DNA from: Holacanthus passer
Lineage: Eukaryota > Chordata > Actinopteri > Pomacanthidae
Length of the DNA: 64,000 nucleotides
Reading direction: 5' to 3'
Assembly (NCBI GenBank): GCA_025331565.1
Contig: JAFREQ010000009.1
Coordinates: 8,669,501-8,733,500 of the forward strand
The notes beneath the pieces were generated by a model. That model did no database searches. It was not told the origin of the DNA and saw only the letters and a program-made list of their open reading frames with translations. The translations under genes were made by a program, and so were the position numbers. This document shows positions 24,969 through 36,900 of the stretch, piece after piece; the stretch's first letter is position 1; each line of letters opens with the position of its first letter.

Positions 24969-27900
24969 ACTTGGAAATGGAAAGCAGAGATAGATGTTTT
25001 GGGGTGGAGGACAGGGCTGAAATACTTGATGAAAAAATCAAGTGTGGCAGTTGCCACTAATTCAAGTTTTTATTTATAAAAGGATTTGTTTTTACATCAA
25101 ACAACCTGATGGCTGGGTACATATCCAGATGTAACAACTCCCTCATCTTCATTCTGCTCGCTGTTTCAATGGAGGAGAGAGGCTGTTTGTTGACAGCTGA
25201 TGGGCGATGGTGGGACGTGATGTCATTAAACTCAGTGAAGTGTAGAGGAAAAGAGAGAAATGGGAAGGAAAATGGGGAAAGGAAGAATGAGAATGTACCA
25301 ATACGGAGAGGAGGAGGGGAATATTTCTGCAGTTAGTGACAGAGAGCTTGATAGAGGTTTATAAAGAATGGAAAAGGGCAAAAGAAAAAACCCAAGTTAG
25401 TGCTCGGAAATTGCCAGATTTCTAACTTTGTTCTTTGTTTCAGCTCAGGAACTGGTTCAGAAAAGGTCATCTTGCCATTTTCTTTCATCCTCTTTCCCTC
25501 TTTTACTTCAGCTTGTATTTCCATCACCATGCAGACAGCCTGAGACACATAAAAAGTCAATACTGTCTAAAACCTGAGATATATCCATATAGTTTTTTTT
25601 TTTCATTTCCTGAATACCTGAACATTTTTAACAACCTGCGGGACAAAATCAACCTACTGCCACATATTCTTTCTGTGAAATTATGTGCTGTCAGATTTCA
25701 CAGCTCCATCTTTAGCGCACATTAAAGATGCATAAACACATCACTGTCCCTGGATACTGAATTTACAATTTCTATACATTGCAGCACGGGACCCCTCCCC
25801 TCCTGATTGCAGCCGGCTGCGGCAACATCAAGATCATTGAGGTGCTGATGAGAAAAGGTGCAGAGATCCAGGCCCATGACAAGGTAAAGACTCGTGTGTT
25901 TGGTGTGATCGGTGTGGTTCTGACAGCCAGCTGTGGAGTCAGATAGACACGCAGTGAAAGCGTTGGAGCTGCAGTAATGAAGGCAGAAAAATGTGACAGA
26001 CTGTCATTTGGATTATAGCAGGGGGCTCTCTACACTATAAATATATGTAGCCATGAACTCATTAGACTCAGCTCTACTGCACAAAGTACTGCAGAGAACA
26101 GCACATGCTATACTGATATGTTTTAAACAGTCCTTTTACCCAGATAGATAGATAGAACCCTAAGTTAAGCTTACTTTACTGTCAAGTGTTTTACAGTTTT
26201 GGCTTAAGAACATGAGTTCAAAAATTGTGGCAGGGCAATAATTTGATATTATGGTCTTTCAGTACAATCGCATTGTGATTGCATTAACATACAGTGTCAT
26301 GAGTTTACAATTCTGCCCAAATTCATTATTTGTAATTATCAAATAACAAAATAAGTAATTGAAGTTGTTTTATACACATTGAAAGTAGGGCTGTAACATT
26401 TATTTTAATTATTGAATAATCGGTTATTTTCTCAAATAATCAATGAATTTTCAAAATGTCAAAACTTAGTGAAACAAGTTCTCTCAAGGTGACTTCTTCA
26501 GATGTCTTGTTTTGTCTGGTTAACGTTCTTGTTTGTTTAGAGTCACATCTTTATGTAGAAGAATGGACAAAACAAAAGGTTGAATAAAGCAGAAACTGCC
26601 AACAACTGGCACCAAGCCAGCATTTGTTAAACTCACTAATCATACGCCTGTTGCCTGTTGTATATCTGGAATTATTTGGTAAATTATGAAACATCATAGA
26701 AGAGTCACGATAACAAGCATCTGTGTGTTATTACTGACACACTGTAGCAGGTTTTTAGTTAGTTTAGATAGTTTCACTGGGAAGGCAGGATGCTAGCGCG
26801 TCCTCAAAATAGCTCCATGTTCTTTGTCAGAAATGTGCTGTGCAGTATTTAGAAGGATGTGTTCATATCATCTGGCTGCAGACACAGTCCCAGAGAGGGT
26901 GATTTTATAGTAAAGGTCAGGGATAAATCCTGGAATTTTCTTCTCTCTTGAACCTCCAGAGTGGAGCCAACGCTATCTACTACGCAGCGAGACACGGCCA
27001 CGTGGAGACCCTGAAATTCCTCCATGAAAAGAAATGCCCTCTGGATGTCCAAGATAAGGTGAATCAAGTGCCTTTTTTCCTCTCTCTGCGTGGCTCACAC
27101 ACGCAAACACACACATGTGCCAAAACACATACTCACCACTACTCACCACACTCTTATCTCTCAGCAATTACTAACACACTCTTAACCATCAGACCTCTTG
27201 AGAAGCATTACTTTGATTCTTCAAAATGCTCAGACACACACATACAAATTCACACCTTCACACTCACCACTGTGAGCACCTGGGGAGAAAACCAGTTACT
27301 CTGACATTTTATCACTTATTTGCTGTTGCTATAGAAACAGGTCTTGCTGAGGAAGATGGGATGTGTGTATGTGTGTTTGTGCATTTGCTTTTGATGCTGG
27401 TGTAGCCTCGATCACAGAGCTTGCCCGGGCACACGAAATCCCAAAACCATTTTCCAATCTCTTCAATCATTTTACCCGCCGGTGGTGTCCTCTCCTGTCT
27501 GTGAACACTGACGCAGAGCAGAGTCCTCCTCCACCAGACCAGAGCTAATCTGCACTCCAGGCACTTTCCTGATTATTATCTAGTTCCTGTCCAAGGATCA
27601 TTAAAGTTTCATCTTACTTTATTACACTATAACCCTGAAATCACAAGCTGAGGTGTCTGTGTGGAACCAAATAATTGTCTTGTGAGAGAGGGGAAGCCAT
27701 AAGACCTTTTCAGCACCTTTTTAACAAGGTGAATCTTTTCTGTCTCCTGTTTTTAGGTAATTTCCTTGAGTAAATAGATCTGTAAAGCTCTGTTTCCAGC
27801 AAAATCCATTAGATGTTATTTTAAGCAGTTCACTTCCCCACCTACAAGTGAACATGGCATCTTGGGTGTCATTTCACACAAGCAGCTTCTCTGCTAACGA

Positions 27901-30900
27901 GCTTCTGCCCTGACTGGCAAACATAAAGTTAAAGCTGATCGATCAATTTCTAACAAGTCTGCTGTCTGCACAAACACAGGAAATCTGAATGCCTTGTTTA
28001 AGAGGAAGTGTTGGAAAGTTGCTTTCTCATCAGAAATGGCATGACTAACAGGAATAGGCGTTTCACTTGCACTACCTTAACATACGACAATGTTAGGGAT
28101 CATCCTATCATCATATGTTATTGCTTTAAAATATTTTTGACATGACAGTAATTATTGCAAAAGCATCTTACTGAATATTTTAACTGCTGATGTTTTTTTA
28201 ATCTTGTGTTAATTCTTTGTTGTCTCCTCCAGTCTGGGGAGACTGCTCTTCACGTGGCGGCTCGCTATGGCAACGTGGATGTGGTGAGCTACCTATGCTG
28301 CATCCGGGCCAACCCAGACCTGGCTGACAGGGTAAACACACGCACGCATTCACATGCGCATACAGCAAAGTGACCCCCATGGTTTTCAGAGAGACCTTTC
28401 TTCAGCCAAATTTTAATTCATTTGCATTCTATCCTTCCATCTCCAGGAGCAGGAGACCCCACTGCACTGCGCTGCATGGCACGGATACTCTGCAGTGGCC
28501 CGAGCACTCTGCCAGGCAGGCTGCCATGTGGATGCAAAGAACCGTGAGGGGGAGAGTCCACTGCTGACAGCATCCGCTCGAGGCTTCGTGGACATTGTGG
28601 AGTGCCTGGTGGAGCACAGGGCCGATCTAGAAACAACTGATAAGGTGATCAGCCTGTGATCTGTTCCTGCTGCTCTTTCCAGATTCTTATCCTTATTGAG
28701 GATTCTTGGATGCCTCTTGTCCAACCTCAGTGTTTCCTCCCATATGTTTGTTTCCAGTGCACCTTCCAATGCAACATAGATGGCATATATATATATTCAA
28801 TTGAATAGAATACAAAGACAAGATATTTAATGTTAAAATTGATAAACTTAATTGTTTTTCGTAAATATACACATTTAATCTGAAATTGATGCAAAACTTT
28901 CCAAAGAAAGGTCGGACAGGGGTGTTTACCACTGTGTTACATCACCTTTTCCTTTAACAACACTCAGTAAGTGTTTAGAAACCGAGGACACTAATTGTTG
29001 AAGTTTTGAAAGTAAACTTCTTTCCCATTCTTGCTTGATATATGACTTCATTTGAGCAACAGTCCGAGGTCTCCATTGTTGTATTTTGTGCTTGATAACG
29101 CGCCACACATTTTCAATGGGAGACAGGTCTGAACTGCAAACAGGCCAGTCAAAGAGGTGACACAGAGGATTTACATTGTGTGTCTGTCCAGGATGGCCAC
29201 ACGGCCCTCCATCTGGCTGTACGGAGGTGTCAGGTCGAAGTGGTCCGCTGCCTCCTCGCACACCACTGCCACCTGGACCAGCAGGACCGACATGGAAACA
29301 CACCTCTGCACATCGCCTGTAAGGACGGAAACCTGGCCATCGTCACGGCGATCTGCAGCGCAAAGGCCAGCCTCGACCTCCCCAACAAGGTGAGGACACT
29401 CCCCATCAGTCATCATGCTGTTTTAAAATAAGAGCTTCTATCTAGCTTCCAAATACTGGACTAATATCAGCCTACAAGGATCAGTTCACCAAAAGTCACT
29501 GTAGTGGTATATAGCCAGCTTTAGATAGAGAGATAGACCACATACCACTGAATACGAGTGAGATCACATGACATCGCATTGACTTGACAGACATTTTTAT
29601 CAAAACCAACTTACTTGTGGGGAATCATTTATTGTTTAGAGTCTTGCTCATAGACACTTTGACATGTGGGCAGGGATTCTTTAGTGCTAGCTGTTCAGTT
29701 ATAATAAGTCATTTTCAAAACTGTGTGAACTGACCCTTTTATTTTCCTGTTGAGCACAGCTATTGTTTTTATGTAATTCATTTCGCACCTTGATGAGTCA
29801 ACACAAAATTGTTTGCCCCTTATTTCCAGTCAAGGGAAATGTTAAGGCTGCAGCATACAATGATATTTTAGATGACAGTGTGCTTTTTTCTTTGTGGTAA
29901 CACCTTATGGAAGACACTTCCCTGTTTCAACTTGAACCCATGCACCGTGACCCAGTTGACATCAGTGTTGGATCTTACTAATGCTCTTATGTCTGATAGA
30001 GAGATAGATACACACACACACACACACTTTACTGTCTCAAACTGGGAAATACTTGACCAGATTCCAGAATCTTGTGAAAAGCCTTCATGAACGAGTGGAG
30101 CCTGTTCTAGTAGCTGCAGATTAATGATTTTGAAATGAGGTGCTTCAACAGTCACAGATGGCTTCAGTGCCCAGTTGTCCACATACTTTCGACCATGTAG
30201 TATAACGTTCCATCCAGGCTAAACTAGGGCTTACCACAGGCCAAAACAGAGGGATAAATAAACATAGAAAGCAAACATATTATAGGGATTAAAGGGATTT
30301 CTGTAAGTATAAATACATGCACCCTGAGGGTTTTTGCTGTGTGATCCAATCTAATGGGTTTATAAATCTGCCATTCAGTGTATTGCTTGTAAAAATATTA
30401 AATGTAGGTCTACCTATTGTGCCAGAAGTTGAAATTCAGAACTCATTTAACATGAGTTTTGAGATATTGTGACAATTTTTGGCCCCAAAATAGTTCTTTA
30501 TTCTGATATCTATGAAAAAAGCAGCTTTTATCTTAATTGGGTCAACTGGTCCTTTAAGGGGTCTCATGTACCTGATTTCTATTTGACTGAAGATCCCATC
30601 TTGCTTTGCCTTTCTGCCAGGCACGTCTTCCCACACGTTCCTGCCTTTGGTGATTTCACATTCTATTTTGACACCATCCATTTTAATGTATTCTGCGATG
30701 GGATTGCTTTTCCCTGACGCGGGCAGCCTCTCTTGGCTTTTCGGAAGCATTTCTTTCCACGAGTAGTTCAGGGAAGCGATGTGCATCAGGAGCAGACAGC
30801 GCTGCCTGAGATGTTGTGATTTATTCATTATTATCAGTTTCTGCTTGTTTTTTTAAGCTTATCTAAAGCAACATATCACACATAGCTGAGTGTGTGCATG

Positions 30901-33900
30901 TATTTGTCTTCAGTGTCAGCTGTAGACACAGGGGGAGAAATAAGAGGGGTGGAATTGAAAATGTCTCCTGTTCTGTATACTGTAGAATAGACCAGGGTGA
31001 ATGCTTCCTTGTTTTTTCTAGTTGTGACAACCAGAAATTGATTGAAATGCTCCTTTCAAGGATGCTTTGCCGTGGGTATTGAAATTTCCTGGAAGAGGAA
31101 TTTCTTTCAGCATGTTTCACTATGTTTAACAAGAAAAAACTGTTACAGGAGTGTGTCAGTGTTTTGGGTTAACTTTATATTGTCTTGAACAATTGTGATG
31201 GAAATAGCATTACTATGGTGTCTATGGGCACTGTGAAACCAATAAATTGCTCCTCATTTTTCATTTTTCTTAACCCAACCGGAGCACCTTCTACCAGTCA
31301 GACAGAGGCAGGACAACCATAGCTGGACCAGCAAGTAGACTCCTCATCTATCTACCTCTATTGAAGCAATGGCTTGCTATGCCAACAGCAGTCAATCAAC
31401 CAACAGTAGCTTGGACATGTGGGTGCTGAGTTGAGTTGTAGCATTTCAAGAGAAAGACCAGAGAGAACAAGAGAAATCACATCAGGTGACTGAACAAAAA
31501 CGTTGGCGCCTTCACTGCGAAGATGCGTGTGACAAAAACGTCAACATCTATCCATGCAGACGACCAACATGGTTGCACTCCGTGTCCAGTGCTGGATAGA
31601 AGCCCAAACTGTAATGCCCATATCCGCAGAGACATGTCCTTAACTTGTGCTTTTATGATTACTGTATATCTGGCCCTTAAGACACTCTTCTCCCAGCTGT
31701 GTCTCATCCTGCAGGAACCTTGAGATCCACTTGTTCAATAATAAGAAAAAATATTCAGCCTCTGAGTCAGTTCCAGGTTTTCAAGTTTTTTTACATGATA
31801 GGCTATAGATTTCAAACCTCCCCCAAAAAAAGATTGAAATCTTTTGTGTCACATTCTTGAGCTCAAGATTCATTATATAACATGTCTGCTGTTGACTGAA
31901 AACTCCTCTTTCATATTTCTCTCTCTTTAATCCAGTACGGCAGAACTCCCCTCCACCTGGCTGCTAACAACGGGAGCCTCGAGGTTGTCCGTCACCTCTG
32001 CCTGTGTGGAGCTAACATTGACTCTGTCACCAACGTAAGTCGCTGCACAGCTTTCTTCTTTTCACTGATTCCCTTCACTTCACAGCAGCATCTTAACATG
32101 CAGTTGTAGTATAGAACTTATCTCAGGCACTGCCGGTAATTGTGAAACAAATTTTTTCAATATTCCAGTAAAATCCAGTGCAGCTTGGTGTTTTAATGCT
32201 TATGTTTCTATATGAACACTGCTGCTCTCAGTAGAGCTGAATGAATTAGGATATAGAGAGCATTTTCCACCGTGAATACATGAATATTCTGCAGTATCTT
32301 CTGAGGGGTGTTGCCATGGCTCAATGAAATGGATGACATATGAGTTTATATAGTACACACCCTGAAAACATTTCTGTCTCTATTTGTTCAAATAATGGCT
32401 TGTTTGTTGGTGAGTTGTTAATTTTCTGCTTGAGCTGCAGAGCGACCCATTGCTCCCTTCTTACACACATTCTTAATAAAAGTAGAAAAGCTGATGGCAG
32501 CTTTTTAACTCAAACTGGAGTTAATCTGCAGAAATTCATTATTAGTGCTGACCTGCTATTACTGAGCTGCACCACCTTTTTTTCTACAATCTCTTCCTCC
32601 ATGGGTTTAAAGCTTAAAAATCTTAATGTGTTTCCTCCTTTTATTATTGAAATTGATTTAACCTCTTGAGCCCAGATACGCGCATTAAATTTCCCTTTTG
32701 AGTGGCTCCAAAGTTTTGACAAAAATGACCCAAATACATTCTGAATGTGCTTGTTTGAACACTTTCTGTCAAGCTTTATGTCATTCATATACTGGCTGAA
32801 ATATTCAAACCCAAGGTGTTTTTATAGCAACACCATTGCATCAGATAAAACATTTTAGATGGCTGGTTCATCATTTAATATGCATTTTTGGAATTCAGAC
32901 AAGAATATTTGGTATCTTCTCCATTGGAAGTGATAACATGCTGAAATGTGTAATGTGTTTTAGTGAATTTAATTGATTTACCTGCTGGTGAAAGTGACAG
33001 GGTGGAAGATGTGAGCACAGATTTATATATTTAAAGGGGAAAAACTAAACCAAAAAAATTTAGAATACAAAAATCTAAAAAGATGAGTTTGATAAGTCAA
33101 GTGCATGTAAGAATATGTATTACAAACATTTTGAGTGAGACTTCTTTCCCCAACTACTGTGTCTAGGAAAGAAATGGTGTTACCTGAGACAATAAGTTGT
33201 GACTTGCAGGTCAAATGTTCAAAACTGCAGTAGTGTTTTATTTTACAGGGCTGTAATCGCCTTATTATTTCCTAATAGAAAATGAGTTACCTGAAAAAAT
33301 ATGTATATAACCTGATACTAATTATAGGTTAAAGAGACAGAGTTTCAAGACAGCTAATTGAGTTTAGTTGCGTTTATAAGAGCTTGTTGATTTTCAGACA
33401 AATTGTCTGGAATTTCCACATCCAAAACATGTTGATCTGTCTTGCTGTGCACTGACTAACAGTACATTTGAATTAATTAATCAGAACTGTCTTTTTTCCG
33501 ATATAATTTGTACCAAATTACATAATTATTTCCAGGAAATGATCACAATAAAAACAAAACCATCTGGCTCATGCTGTCTGTCTGTATTATAATGCACATA
33601 TATAATGAAGTGGTAAATGAGTTGTCAGTCAGTCAGTTGTCAGTTGATTATTGCTCAGAGAAGAGACTCTTACATTCCATGACTTGACTGAATTGTCAGA
33701 GTCTGAACAGCAGGTAAAGTGCTGAGGACTCCGACAGCCGCAGGCTAAGAGCTTTTATCAAACTGTTGGGGATCAAATAGAGAGAAGACTTGGTGTCAGG
33801 TGTCCTGATTCGCTCATTTTATCTGATTGGTGACTTAATGTCTTTTTATCGGATATAAGTCAGATAATTAGATATTAGATGTTATGTTACCTAACATCTA

Positions 33901-36900
33901 AAAGATGAATACATTTTTTAAGAGGCTCCACTGCCAGATGCTCCACACTGGGTCTCCAACTTGATTTCTTTGTTACCACTTTATTGTGGTTTAAACATTA
34001 TTTCACTCTCTGCATTCTCCAGATAATTAGATATTAGATGAGTGTTAATATTGTATGACAGCTGATGTGCTCTGCATGTTTAATCTGAGAAGCACATACT
34101 GAGATGTATTATTCATTGTCCAGTGGCCTGCGGTCCATGGTTTGTTGTAGAGCAGTTGAGGGAGGACATTGTAAACTCAAGGCTGGCTTTCTATGATTTG
34201 CTCTGTTTCAACATGTCATTGGATAGTGAAAGAATATATTGCACCATTAGTAGCAGCTACATGCAACCAATTAGCAGTATTTTGGGTTGAATATATTTTC
34301 AGCCTCTGTTGTATGTCATCATTCCTCTCTCTTCAGTTTCTCCTGTTTCTCCTGTCTTGTCAACACAAACACTTGTGGACAAACCAGTGGAACTGATATT
34401 TAATCTAAAACTGAGATACTATAGAGAATCTAATATTCCACTTTTGTGGCAAACATAAGACCAGCCGTGCACATGATCTTTAAGTTGCCAAGCAGCAGGA
34501 ATAATAGTTATAACACCCTGCCATCTGTAAGAGCAAGCCCATGGATTTGTTCACAAGTAAATCCCACTAAGTGGTCATTTTTTGGTTAGAGCTGCACTTA
34601 ATTTACATTCACATCTCTTGACATTTAGCCAATCCAAGTAACTTAAAGGTCAGTGTTCTCAATGCTCTTATATTATGTGACCTTATCGGAGAGACACTGT
34701 AGAGAAAGAAGCACTGAAACAAAGAAAAGAATAAAGCTAAAAAATGTACTGGAAAGGCTTCAGATTAAATTGATATTCATAGATAAAACAATCAGTAATC
34801 AATTGAATGTGCTTTGCTGTAATGGTGTGTAGAAGTGGGAAGCGCTCTGTGGGCGGTTCAGGCTGTCGATACTGTTTTTCCCCTGTGGAGCAGCAGCCAG
34901 AGCCGGACAGTGACAGATGGCCACGCTAGTGAAAGAGACGTGAAACTTGTCGGGACTGTGGTGTTTCTGTGTCACTGTGTCCAGGGGAAGATGGAGGGAG
35001 TTACACGTTAGGGCAGTTCTAGGGCTGGATGGAGATAAAGAATGACAGCACACATACTGTAGGTGTGTGTGTGTGTGTGTGTGTGTGTAAGTGAGTATGT
35101 GTGCTGGAGTTAATCTACTGAAATCAGCTGTGAAAGTGCAGTATGAGAGGGAGCTCTGTGAAGTCTGATAAATTTCCTCAAGTGATGTCATTTGAGTCAG
35201 TGTCTGTTGTCTCGTTGAGTTTGAAAATGAAAGTATGAGTGTCCGGTTAGAAAGTGAGCTGACAGACCTCTGCTCCTCACCTCTGGTTGAAGCCAGATGC
35301 TGGAGGCTGCACTGGCCTGCTACTAGCATAACACACCTGAATCTCTGACTGAAATGACAGCGGTTGATTTGCATTGTGGGTAATGTAGGCGCCAGGTTTT
35401 GACAAGCTTGAAGCATGTGTGGCATAAAAAAGACGATATTTCTGGTTCTGCTGCATCTATCAATGCAATTGTTTTTTTTCAATGTGTGATAACTGGGCAG
35501 CAGAAATAATTAGTGCAAGGTTATTAGGGGTCAGTTCAGTAATGTGACAAGTGGATTAGTGTTTTAATTAAATCTTACACACTGTCCTCACAGAGAAAAT
35601 TATCCAAGTAGCTTGGGAAACACTGCTCCTCCCCAGCACAGCAGCGCATCACAGTAGTAGGTTAAAATGGACTCTGACTTGTCTTTGTCTCTCATTTTTC
35701 TGGCTGTCACTTAAGTTTCTTGGAAAATGCCTTGTTCAAAAATGCCTGAAATTTCAGAAATAAAAGATATATAACACAAATGCATATTGGAAAGAAACTA
35801 AATGTAAGGGATTATCTGTTGGCTCAAAATTTCTCATGCATACGTGTATTTATCCCTTTCTTTTTCTCTCCAAGGATGGAAAGACAGCAGAGGATTTGGC
35901 TTACGCTGATCAACATGAACTCATCGTTTCTTTGTTGGGCAAGCTTAAAAAGGTAAAAAAATGGCACACACAAAAAGACACCGTCGTCAGTAAATGTGAC
36001 AAGCAAAACCAGTGTTTTCTTCATTCCATCACTATTTAAATGCACTGAAGGGGAAAGACAAGACCTAAACACCATATGAGACAAAAAGAGGTTTCACAAA
36101 CACTCATCACACTTTCAGGTCTATTTCAGTGCAGAGGTGTGGAGAGAGACGTCTGCAACAGGAATTGTTGGATCTTAGCACCTCATCCCTTCAGCATTTT
36201 TAGACTGTTTGGTGGCACTTTGCTCAACACATACAGGTAGATTAGATTAGAAAATGATACAGTACTTCATCTTGAGAGTTGTTTTAACTTAGTTTTGAGC
36301 TCCTATGTTTGACAATTGCACTACTAGTAGTTAATAGAACATTAGAAATAAGCTTCACAGCTTTATAATGCTGGATCCAATGTAGATGTTTCCATGGTAC
36401 ATTCTAGATTGATTTAAATAATATTTAATGTTTTGAGTGAACTTGCTGAGCTTCAGAGTCTTGCTCAAAGGCACCTGACATCGACATTCTGCTTTTTCTA
36501 AGGTGTGTATGGGAAGTTCATTCCAGTGTTCTCAGTCAGACTCGAGTCACATTCACCAGAACACACAAAGGCATCTTTTTGTTACCTAAAGCTAAATGTT
36601 ACCAACTTCTTCTCCAGTCCATTTTCCAGAAAACCTGCTGAGATTCAGTGCAGAGCGTGAAAACATGACAGCCTCAACTGTGAAAACAGTCATCCTCTGC
36701 ATATGCTGGGCTAATTTAAGACACTTTGGCACATTGATGCCAGTTTTGAAAGAAAGGCTGACTTCCCAAGAACCCCAAAGAGAAAAAAAACACACAGTCA
36801 TGTTCTTCTAACTTTAAGAGTACACGTCGAGTTCAACACAATTTATTTCAAAAGAAGAAATTGTATTCTGCTCAGATGTGAATCACACTCCTTGAAATTA

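Noticed and set aside
28413..28769. 118-codon minus-strand frame over exon 16
   Set aside because: It is the antisense of ankyrin repeats 4 and 5, which are clearly coding on the + strand.
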